Positions 1 to 5,462 of a stretch of 7,456 nucleotides of DNA are shown in pieces. The DNA comes from Geminicoccaceae bacterium (GTDB lineage Bacteria; Pseudomonadota; Alphaproteobacteria; Geminicoccales; Geminicoccaceae), in NCBI GenBank assembly GCA_030824835.1, contig JAPJRA010000159.1, positions 1-7,456 of the forward strand. Reading direction: 5' to 3'. Within the stretch, counting starts at the first letter, position 1. Every line of letters starts with the position of its first letter. A program made the translations under genes and the position numbers. The notes under the pieces were generated by a model. That model saw nothing but the letters and a program-made list of their open reading frames with translations. It had not been told where the DNA came from and ran no database searches.

Positions 1-272
1 TGCTTGGTCACCTCGACCGCCTTGCCGGCGGCGGCCTGGACGTCGGCCAGCGCGGCCTTGGGCTCGCTCGGCTGCTTGGCGCTCAGCGCCGCCTTGGCGC
101 CGGCGGCCAGCTCCTGGGCATAGCCGTACTGCAGGCGGGCGATCGCCTGGAACGCGTCGACCAGCACGGTCTGCGCCTCGTGGGCGACGGCGAGGTTGGA
201 CTTCTGCAGGCCGAGCAGGGCCTCGAGGTCGAATTTGGGGAGCTTGAATTCGGGAAGGGTGATCTTGGCCAT
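1..272 (-). CDS. Phasin family protein, 5' part (3' end outside window)
   Basis: Phasins are small amphipathic proteins that coat polyhydroxyalkanoate storage granules in the cytoplasm and control their size and number. The first 90 codons are visible. The protein begins MAKITLPEFKLPKFDLEALL and continues with a helical, Ala/Gln-rich stretch (about residues 36-60, QTVLVDAFQAIARLQYGYAQ), which is the typical core of the alphaproteobacterial Phasin_2 type. It then enters an Ala/Lys-rich segment and runs off the window edge. There is no signal peptide and no Cys, as expected for a granule-associated cytosolic protein. The ATG at 272 is supported by a GGAG (281-284) eight bases upstream. The gene follows a glycosyltransferase gene after 104 bases that hold TGC-rich operator-like sites, so it probably has its own promoter. 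The family call is by sequence pattern; which paralogue it is cannot be told. Confidence 0.85.
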   Translation of the reverse strand, partial: MAKITLPEFKLPKFDLEALLGLQKSNLAVAHEAQTVLVDAFQAIARLQYGYAQELAAGAKAALSAKQPSEPKAALADVQAAAGKAVEVTK

Positions 273-290
273 GTGGGGAACTCCGGTTTC

Positions 291-306
291 TTGCTGCACT
301 GCACAA
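291..306 (+). promoter_or_regulatory. TGC-rich operator-like site, proximal copy (PhaR-like)
   Basis: The plus strand reads TTGCTGCACTGCACAA, a near-palindrome. It sits 19 bases before the phasin start codon and just upstream of its ribosome binding site. PhaR, the PHA-responsive repressor of phasin genes, is known in Paracoccus and Rhodobacter to bind TGC-rich elements close to CTGC-N3/4-GCAG; this site has CTGC-N3-GCAC. A second, inverted copy lies at 344-359. The match is by eye; binding is inferred. Confidence 0.5.
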
Positions 307-343
307 TAAGTAGGGTGGCAGTCAGCACCTGCAAGAGGTCGAA

Positions 344-359
344 TGGTGCGATGCAGCAA
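344..359 (-). promoter_or_regulatory. TGC-rich operator-like site, distal copy (PhaR-like)
   Basis: Read on the minus strand this is TTGCTGCATCGCACCA, matching the proximal copy (TTGCTGCACTGCACAA) at 13 of 16 positions but in the opposite orientation. The centres are 53 bases apart, about five helical turns. That spacing would place two repressor dimers on the same face of the DNA and could allow looping over the phasin promoter. The promoter presumably lies between or beside the two sites, but no convincing -35/-10 pair could be fixed. Confidence 0.45.
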
Positions 360-387
360 AAAAGTTAGGGCGCCGGTCAGGCCGGCG
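358..387 (-). terminator. Possible intrinsic terminator of the glycosyltransferase gene
   Basis: On the minus strand a 6-bp perfect stem (CGCCGG/CCGGCG, positions 382-387 and 371-376) encloses a 5-base loop that includes the glycosyltransferase stop codon. Seven bases after the stem comes a run of six T (363-358). The stem is short and not directly joined to the T-run, so this is a weak candidate. The T-run also touches the distal TGC-rich site. Confidence 0.35.
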
Positions 388-1633
388 GCACGGCGGCGAG
401 GAAAGCCTGCTCCAGCTCAAGGAACGGCCCTTCCCAGGTCCATCTCGCCTCGACGAATCGGCGCGCGGCGACACCGAGGCGTTGCCGCAGTGCAGCATCG
501 GCGAGCAGCCTTTCGACCGCGGTGGCGAACGGTGCGGGCTCCTGCGCCAGCAGCACGGCCTCGCCCTCGGGTGCCCGGATGCCCTCGTTGGCGACCGGGG
601 TCGCCACCACGGCCTTGGCCATCGCCATGGCCTCGAGCAGCTTGTTCTGCAGCCCGGCGGCGGCGCGGATCGGTGCCACGCAGACGGCGGCCTTGGCGAT
701 CCAGTCGGCCGGATCCTCGACCGTGCCGGTGACGGTGATGCCGTCCTGGCCGTCCAGGGCCTGGACCGAAGCGGCCGGGTCGCGGCCGACCAGGAAGAAG
801 CGGGCCTGCGGCTGCTTGGCGCGCACCTGCGGCCACACCTCGCGGGCGAACCACAAGGCCGCCTCGACATTGGGCGCGTAGCGCATGACGCCCGACATGA
901 CGACGGTGTCGGCCTCCTCCGCTTCCGGCCGCGGCTGGAACTGGGCGACGTCGACGCCGTGCGGGCCCCAGACGACATTGTCGATCTCGGGCTGGCCCTC
1001 GGACCGACAGGCGGCGGCGATCGCCGCCTTGTCCTTCTCGCCGATCAGCACGGTGCGGCTGACGTCCTGCCACAGCCGGGCCTCGTAGGCGGCCATGCGC
1101 CTGGTCTCGAACCGGTAGAACAGCCGGTCCCAGGGCGTGGCCGCGGTCTTGGCCAGACGCTCCGTGTTGAGCGTCTGCGACAGCTGCAGCGCCATGAAGG
1201 TGGTGAGGTCGGGACGCGCCCGGCTGGCTGCCCGCAGGGCTTCGGCCGAGCGGATGTAGTAGGCATAAGCCATGTCGTAGCGGTTCGCCGTGACGAGCGC
1301 GCGGACCCGCTCGAGCTGCGGCGGGCTGAGCAGCAGGCCGATCTGGAACGGGCGGCCGGCGAGCCAGCCCTGCAGGCCCCGCGGGGCACTGCGCTTGAGG
1401 CTGTGCGGGATCAGCTCGACCGTGCGGCAGCGGCTGCGCAGCCACGCCTCATGCTCCGGCCGCATGCTCTGGCCGGCACCGATCAGGGTCACGAAGTCGA
1501 CCACGTGGCCGCGCGCGTGCAGGAACTCCAGCAGGTGCGAGACCGTGAGCTCGTCACCGCGGGTCATCGGCAGCGGCGGCCGGCTGTAGAGGAACAGGAT
1601 CTCGAGCCGCCGCGGCGCCGGGTCCAGCCGCAT
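377..1633 (-). CDS. GT-B (GT4-type) glycosyltransferase, exosortase/PEP-CTERM-associated type
   Basis: This probably transfers a sugar from a nucleotide donor during polysaccharide assembly at the inner face of the cytoplasmic membrane. The 418-residue protein has the two Rossmann-like halves of the GT-B fold. The N-terminal half opens with EILFLYSRPPLPMTRGDELT (residues 11-30). The C-terminal donor-binding half has MSGVMRYAPNVEAALWFARE (246-265), FFLVGR (279-284), and GLQNKLLEAMAMAKAVVATP (327-346), the usual donor-site block containing the conserved Glu. These blocks resemble the PEP-CTERM/EpsH-associated sugar transferases. No signal peptide or membrane segment is seen. The frame stays open far upstream (to about 2077) over the dehydrogenase gene. 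I chose ATG 1633 because the fold starts just after it, although its Shine-Dalgarno is poor. In-frame GTG 1678 or TTG 1708 (overlapping the dehydrogenase stop) are alternatives. It is probably co-transcribed with the dehydrogenase. Donor and acceptor are unknown. Confidence 0.82.
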   Translation of the reverse strand: MRLDPAPRRLEILFLYSRPPLPMTRGDELTVSHLLEFLHARGHVVDFVTLIGAGQSMRPEHEAWLRSRCRTVELIPHSLKRSAPRGLQGWLAGRPFQIGLLLSPPQLERVRALVTANRYDMAYAYYIRSAEALRAASRARPDLTTFMALQLSQTLNTERLAKTAATPWDRLFYRFETRRMAAYEARLWQDVSRTVLIGEKDKAAIAAACRSEGQPEIDNVVWGPHGVDVAQFQPRPEAEEADTVVMSGVMRYAPNVEAALWFAREVWPQVRAKQPQARFFLVGRDPAASVQALDGQDGITVTGTVEDPADWIAKAAVCVAPIRAAAGLQNKLLEAMAMAKAVVATPVANEGIRAPEGEAVLLAQEPAPFATAVERLLADAALRQRLGVAARRFVEARWTWEGPFLELEQAFLAAVPPA

Positions 1634-1704
1634 CGGCCGCGGGACCCGGTTGTAGCCTTCGAGGGCGAACGGCGGCACCGCTGCCGGCGAAGGTGTCAGG
1701 TCGC

Positions 1705-2988
1705 TCAAGCCACGTCCTGGAGGCGGGTGACGTCTAGCACCGGCACGCCGGTCGGCAGGCGCTCGCGCACACCCGGGATGGGCTTGCCCAGGATGATCAG
1801 CCGGGCCTTGGCGGCGGCACCCTCGAGGTCCGTGGTCATCCGGTCCATCAGGGTCGCCTGATGCTCGGCCGCGACCGCGAAGTTGACGCCGACCAGCCGG
1901 ACCGGATCGAGGTCGGGATCGTAGATGGCGAGCTCGTAGCCGCCCTCGACCAGCATCTCGGCCAGATCGAGCAGCGGGCTGTTGCGCAGGTCGTCGGTGC
2001 CGGACTTGAACGACAGGCCCAGCTGCAGGATCGGGCCCGGAACCGCGGCCTTGGCGCGGACGGCCTGCGCCAGCCACGCCAGGTGCAGCGCGTTGCTCTC
2101 GCGGGTGCCGGCCAGCACCGGCACCGACAGGCCGGCATCGCGGGCCAGCGCCAACATGCCGGACAGATCCTTGGGCAGGCAGGAGCCGCCGTAAGGGCCG
2201 CCCGGGCGCAGATAGTAGGGCGACACGTTGAGCTTGGTGTCGGACAGGAAGATGTCAGCCACGGCCTGGGGGTCGATGCCGCGGGCGGTGGCCACCCGGC
2301 CGATCTCGTTGGCGAACGACACCTTCACCGCGTGCCAGCTGTTGTCGACGAACTTGCCCATCTCGGCCACGGCGAAGGGCACCTCAAAGAACGGCGCGTC
2401 GATGCCGTCATAGATGCCGAGCAGCCGCTTGGTGATGCCGGGCTCGCGCTCGCCGACCACAATCTTGGGCGGGGCGAAGTAATCCTTGACCGCGGTCGCC
2501 TCGCGCAGGAACTCGGGGTTGAAGGCGACCTCGTAGCGTCGGCCGGGAGGCTCGCCCGTGGTCCGCTCGAGGGTCGGCAGCACCAGCCGCTCGATCGTGC
2601 CCGGCGGCATGGTGCTGCGGAACACCAGCAGCAGTGGCGCCGCTGCCCGACGCTGCCGCAGCGCTTGGCCGAGCTGGCGGGTGCTCTCCAGCAGATGCGA
2701 CAGGTCGAGCTTGCCATCGCCGCGTGACGGCGTGCCGACGCAGATGATCACCATGTCCAGGCGATCGAGATCGTCGCCGATCGCCACCGCACTCTTGACC
2801 CGCCCGTCCGCGACGCCGGCGCTTAGCAGCTCCTCGACCATCGGCTCGACCACGGGCGAGCGCCCTGCACCGATGGCGGCCACCTTCTCGGCGTTGATGT
2901 CGATCCCGAGCACGTGATGGCCGGCCTTGGCGAGGCACGCGGCCGTGGTGGTGCCGACATAGCCGAGACCGAGAATGGCGATGTGCAA
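1705..2988 (-). CDS. Nucleotide-sugar 6-dehydrogenase, AlgD-like (GDP-mannose/UDP-glucose dehydrogenase family)
   Basis: This oxidises the C6 hydroxyl of a nucleotide sugar to a carboxylate with two NAD+, giving GDP-mannuronate or UDP-glucuronate for exopolysaccharide. The 427-residue length fits the family. Visible are the NAD-binding GLGYVG (residues 7-12), CVGTPS (83-88), FRSTMPPGT (123-131), NPEFLREATAVKDY (157-170), the central dimer helix block NSWHAVKVSFANEIG (216-230), and the catalytic-Cys block YGGSCLPKD with Cys270. GLSFKSGTDDLRNSPLLDLAEML follows in the C-terminal domain. The NSWHA.KV.FANEIG and YYLRPG..YGGSCLPKD patterns are closer to AlgD than to ordinary UDP-glucose dehydrogenases, but the substrate is not settled by sequence alone. 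The start is taken as TTG 2988, because GGAG lies eight bases upstream and the protein then begins directly with the Rossmann strand. A GTG at 3018 would add ten unconvincing residues. The next gene downstream is the glycosyltransferase. Confidence 0.9.
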   Translation of the reverse strand: MHIAILGLGYVGTTTAACLAKAGHHVLGIDINAEKVAAIGAGRSPVVEPMVEELLSAGVADGRVKSAVAIGDDLDRLDMVIICVGTPSRGDGKLDLSHLLESTRQLGQALRQRRAAAPLLLVFRSTMPPGTIERLVLPTLERTTGEPPGRRYEVAFNPEFLREATAVKDYFAPPKIVVGEREPGITKRLLGIYDGIDAPFFEVPFAVAEMGKFVDNSWHAVKVSFANEIGRVATARGIDPQAVADIFLSDTKLNVSPYYLRPGGPYGGSCLPKDLSGMLALARDAGLSVPVLAGTRESNALHLAWLAQAVRAKAAVPGPILQLGLSFKSGTDDLRNSPLLDLAEMLVEGGYELAIYDPDLDPVRLVGVNFAVAAEHQATLMDRMTTDLEGAAAKARLIILGKPIPGVRERLPTGVPVLDVTRLQDVA

Positions 2989-3209
2989 GACTAGAACTCC
3001 AGGAACGTCGGACGGCACGAGACGTGGCTGCGCGCCATGCTGCGCTGCACCGTGCAGGCTTGGCTAGCAGCTTCCGGCCCACGGGCAAACCTGCCCACGA
3101 TCGAGCACGCTGCGGTAGGGGCAGGGTGTTACCGCATTGCCGCAGCAGATAGCACCCGAAAGTTAACGGCCGCCTGCCGACCCTTCCGCCCGCCGGCCGG
3201 TGGAGGTGC
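2989..3209 (-). promoter_or_regulatory. Intergenic region upstream of the dehydrogenase, with palindromic elements
   Basis: These 221 bases separate the exported-protein genes from the polysaccharide unit and should hold the promoter of the latter. Three elements are visible. The first is the palindrome CTGCAC-C-GTGCAG (3045-3057). The second, overlapping it, is ATGCTGCGCTGCACCG (3037-3052), similar to the TGC-rich sites before the phasin gene. The third is a small hairpin GGGCA-AACC-TGCCC (3083-3096). A GC-rich near-palindrome at 3190-3203, just after the stop of the 118-residue gene, could be a stem but lacks a T-run. No clear sigma70 promoter could be picked. Confidence 0.4.
2997..3000 (-). 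promoter_or_regulatory. Ribosome binding site deciding the TTG start of the dehydrogenase
   Basis: GGAG on the minus strand is followed by eight bases (TTCTAGTC) and then TTG at 2988. The phasin gene shows the same GGAG-TT arrangement with eight-base spacing before its ATG. This favours TTG 2988 over the GTG at 3018, which has no comparable site. Confidence 0.6.
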
Positions 3210-3566
3210 TCAGAAGCATCTCACCTCGGCCTCGACCTGCGCCCGGCGCATCCGTTCCACCATCTCCTGCGCCCAGGGCGAGGTGCGGAACATGCCGATT
3301 CGGCCGTCGCCGCCGGGCGCCAGCTGCATGCGCAGCACGGTCTCCGCCTGGACGTATTGCTCGTAGCTGACATGGGCAGCGATATAGTCGATCGAGCAGG
3401 AGCAGCGGCGCATCGCGTCCTCGGTCTGGCCGTTGCTGGCCATGCAGCCGAGCACGTAGTCCGCCACGGCCTCCGTCGGATAATCGGCCGGGGCGGCCTG
3501 CGAAGGTGCGCTCGCGAGCAGCACGGCGGCGCCCGCCAGCGCCGCTGCCAGCGATGCCCGGCTCAC
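3210..3566 (-). CDS. Exported four-cysteine protein of unknown function (118 aa)
   Basis: I do not recognise a named family. The N-terminus MSRASLAAALAGAAVLLASA followed by PSQA|AP looks like a signal peptide cleaved after about residue 24, so the mature protein is about 94 residues in the periplasm. It has four cysteines, Cys41, Cys55, Cys57 and Cys117. The block VLGCMASNGQTEDAMRRCSCSID contains three of them and the last is the penultimate residue. All four could form two disulfides or a metal or haem-like ligand set; there is no CxxCH, so it is not a c-type cytochrome. The rest looks helical. The start is GTG 3566, overlapping the stop of the preceding gene by four bases (GTGA), with a strong AGGAGG (3574-3579) seven bases upstream. 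It is the last gene of a coupled trio and probably acts with its neighbours. Confidence 0.75.
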   Translation of the reverse strand: MSRASLAAALAGAAVLLASAPSQAAPADYPTEAVADYVLGCMASNGQTEDAMRRCSCSIDYIAAHVSYEQYVQAETVLRMQLAPGGDGRIGMFRTSPWAQEMVERMRRAQVEAEVRCF

Positions 3567-4216
3567 GGCGTGGCCTCCTCGAAGGTGACGCTCTCCTGCA
3601 GGATCAGGTGCCCATCGGCGGTGTCGGGCACGCGGGTAAGAAGCTGGTAAAGCCCGCCCGGCACGCCGTCGGCGACGACGAACTCGTAGGACTTGTCCCT
3701 GAACTGCGGAAACTGCTTGAGGTGCGGGTCGTTCTTGAAGGGCTGCATCACCAGGCGGTTCGCCTGCAGCTTGTGGTCCCCGACCGTGATCTCGACCGGG
3801 GTCGCCTCCGCCGGTTCATTGAACGCACGGCGGATCTGCTGCTGGAAGTAGCCCGCAGCGCCGCCGGTCAGCTTGCCCATCTCGCTGACGTCACGCTGCA
3901 GCAGCACCAGGATCAGCGGGTTCTGCTCCTGGGCCGACATCGGCCCGAACTGCCGCCGATTGACGCCCTCGAACAGGTCAAAATAGACGCTCTTGGCCCC
4001 GTCCGGCTTGACCTCCCGCACGTCCATCGCGACCGGCTGCACGTTCGGCGGATCGATTCCCTGCCCCTGCATCTCGTATCGGTAGTGCAGCACGGTGGGC
4101 TGTTTCACGTCAGCGAGCAGATCGGCGCCGAACACGCCTTCTGCGATCGTAGTGGCGCCGGCGGGCAGCCCGCCCGCCAGCAGGAGGACGGTCGCCAGCG
4201 CCAGGGCACGGGTCAT
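3563..4216 (-). CDS. Exported protein of unknown function (217 aa)
   Basis: No family is recognised with confidence. Residues 1-21 (MTRALALATVLLLAGGLPAGA) form a clear signal peptide. The mature part, about 196 residues, has no cysteine. It alternates short polar and hydrophobic strands (TVLHYRYEMQG, SVYFDLFEG, PVEITVGDHKLQANRLVMQPF, SYEFVVADGVPGGLYQLLTRV), suggesting a mostly beta, soluble periplasmic protein. The pattern is loosely reminiscent of proteins that carry or sort lipophilic ligands, but that is only an impression. ATG 4216 overlaps the stop of the 204-residue gene (ATGA) and has AGGA (4226-4229) nine bases upstream. Its own stop overlaps the GTG of the 118-residue gene. Such tight coupling implies the three proteins are made together, possibly as a complex. 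Confidence 0.75.
   Translation of the reverse strand: MTRALALATVLLLAGGLPAGATTIAEGVFGADLLADVKQPTVLHYRYEMQGQGIDPPNVQPVAMDVREVKPDGAKSVYFDLFEGVNRRQFGPMSAQEQNPLILVLLQRDVSEMGKLTGGAAGYFQQQIRRAFNEPAEATPVEITVGDHKLQANRLVMQPFKNDPHLKQFPQFRDKSYEFVVADGVPGGLYQLLTRVPDTADGHLILQESVTFEEATP
3574..3579 (-). promoter_or_regulatory. Strong Shine-Dalgarno inside the upstream gene
   Basis: A perfect AGGAGG on the minus strand lies seven bases before the GTG start at 3566, within the last codons of the 217-residue gene. It fixes the GTG start of the four-cysteine protein and suggests that protein is translated well despite its non-ATG start. Confidence 0.65.
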
Positions 4217-4827
4217 GGCAATTGTTCCTGAATGATACGGGCAAGCGCGAAGGCGCGCTGCTCCACCTGCACCGGCTGGTCGCAGACCAGTCGCAGCGAG
4301 TGCTGGCGGTCGCTGAAGATCCTCGTGTCCCAGGTCCGGGCGGTCTCCAGGTCGCTGAGCTGCGCCGGATCGGGCGAGGGCTGCTGGCGCAAGGCCTCGA
4401 GCGAGCGCGTCTCGGCAGCCACCTTCTCGGCCAACGCCCGCTGGCCTCGGGCATAGCGCTTGATGCCGGAGATCAGGGTCGCGCGATCGGCATTGAGGCG
4501 ATCCAGAGTCACGGCGAACAGCTCGGTTAGCGCCTCCTCGCGACGCTCCGCCGGCAGGCCGTCGCTGAAGGTCCTGACCTCCGCCGTCAGAGTCTCTGGC
4601 GCCGCATGCAGGTCCATCAGCTTAGGGCTCAGGGCGGCCACGGCGGGATCCGGCGTAGTCGGCACCGAATCCAGTGGCGGCCCGGACCACATCTGGCCCG
4701 GCTCCAGCTTGGGCACCAGTCGCTGCGGGCAGGGCCAGTCCGATCCCTGTGCCAGAGCCGGCGATGAGCCGAGCAGCAGCACGGCGGCCACCAGCCGCGC
4801 CGAAACGCGTCGTCGATTTCTCGTCAT
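4213..4827 (-). CDS. Exported helical protein of unknown function (204 aa)
   Basis: No named family is recognised. An Arg-rich start (MTRNRRRVSARL), a hydrophobic core (VAAVLLLGSS) and PALA|QG give a standard signal peptide cleaved after about residue 26. There is no twin-arginine context beyond the basic run and no lipobox. The mature protein starts with a Pro-rich segment containing WPCPQRLVPKLEPGQMW (Cys33). It continues as a charged, Ala/Leu/Glu-rich helical region (about 70-170), possibly coiled coil, and ends with Cys182 and a further helix. The two cysteines could form one disulfide. It heads a three-gene coupled unit and is separated from the preceding 141-residue gene by 156 bases, so a separate promoter is possible. 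The ATG has a GGAG only two bases upstream, an unusually short spacing; no better in-frame start was found. Confidence 0.75.
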   Translation of the reverse strand: MTRNRRRVSARLVAAVLLLGSSPALAQGSDWPCPQRLVPKLEPGQMWSGPPLDSVPTTPDPAVAALSPKLMDLHAAPETLTAEVRTFSDGLPAERREEALTELFAVTLDRLNADRATLISGIKRYARGQRALAEKVAAETRSLEALRQQPSPDPAQLSDLETARTWDTRIFSDRQHSLRLVCDQPVQVEQRAFALARIIQEQLP

Positions 4828-4983
4828 GCCTCCACTCGCCTTGCCCGGTCAGCGAATCCGGGACGCCCCACCTGTCGGTATGGCACGCTGCATCGACCGC
4901 TGCCTGATGACCACGCCTCCGATGCCCGGGTCAAGCGGTACGGTGCGTCAAGGCTGGAGTGGCTCTGCAATACGGGCGAATTC
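4828..4983 (-). promoter_or_regulatory. Intergenic region before the three-gene unit
   Basis: These 156 bases contain two CTTGAC words on the minus strand, starting at 4952 and 4935, in direct repeat 17 bases apart. Either could be a -35 element, but no good -10 sits at the right distance, so a promoter is only a possibility. No terminator hairpin with a T-run is seen after the 141-residue gene, so read-through from upstream is equally likely. Confidence 0.25.
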
Positions 4984-5409
4984 CTATTTGACGTTGAAGA
5001 CCGCCTGCTGGGAGTCCGATGAGGTGCCCGGAATACGCAGCGCGAAGCTGCCGGGGCGGATCGGCACGAAGGATATGGCCGCCTTGCCCTCGTCATCAAA
5101 CTCGATGCTGTCGACGCCCAGCGGCCGTACCTCGATGCCGTTGATCACGATCTCGTTGATCCAGACGTTGCGGAAGAAATCCGCACCGGCCACACCGAGT
5201 TCCGCCGAGCCGTCGGATTCGATCGCGATCCGGTAATATTTGCCGGCGGTGAGCTCATAAGGCGCCGCGGCCAGAGGCTTGCCGGATGCCAGGGTGATCG
5301 GCTCGAGGTCCGTGCGGTGCGACAGCAGCCCTGCCTGGGCGTGCGCATTGCCGCTGCCCGTGACCGCGAGGGTCAGCGCCACCGCCACCACCCCTAACAT
5401 GCTTCGCAT
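4984..5409 (-). CDS. Exported all-beta protein of unknown function, cupredoxin-like in look (141 aa)
   Basis: MRSMLGVVAVALTLAVTGSG then NAHA|QA is a signal peptide cleaved after about residue 24. The mature part of about 117 residues is predicted by eye to be mostly beta: PYELTAGKYYRIAIESDG (50-67), a conserved-looking NVWINEIVINGIEVRPLG (81-98), an acidic stretch DSIEFDDE (100-107), then AAISFVPIRPGSFALRIPG (110-128). The strand pattern and the RPGSF.L.IPG ending recall cupredoxin-fold proteins. However, it has no Cys and only His23 and His31 near the signal peptide, so a blue-copper site is absent. The acidic stretch could bind a cation, which is inference. The start at ATG 5409 follows an AAGGAAG; ATG 5400 is an alternative. 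It lies 53 bases after the beta-propeller gene, consistent with one operon. Confidence 0.75.
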   Translation of the reverse strand: MRSMLGVVAVALTLAVTGSGNAHAQAGLLSHRTDLEPITLASGKPLAAAPYELTAGKYYRIAIESDGSAELGVAGADFFRNVWINEIVINGIEVRPLGVDSIEFDDEGKAAISFVPIRPGSFALRIPGTSSDSQQAVFNVK

Positions 5410-5462
5410 TCTTCCTTGCTCCCCTGGCTGCTGCACTGGAATTGACTTGTGGTGGTGGCGGC

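Noticed and set aside
482..1861. 459-codon open frame on the plus strand across the glycosyltransferase and the end of the dehydrogenase
   Set aside because: Low-complexity Arg/Gly/Leu/Gln composition, crosses two recognised genes on the other strand, no family features.
1861..2727. 288-codon plus-strand frame opposite the dehydrogenase
   Set aside because: Antisense shadow of a gene with clear catalytic motifs; composition is not protein-like.
3190..3203. GC-rich near-palindrome after the 118-residue gene as a terminator
   Set aside because: No real loop and no T-run follows it; such CCGGCCGG words are common in this base composition.
4930..4952. Paired CTTGAC words as a sigma70 promoter for the three-gene unit
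   Set aside because: The -10 hexamers at the right distance are CGGGCA and GTCATC, both poor, so no promoter was called; the words are noted only within the intergenic entry.
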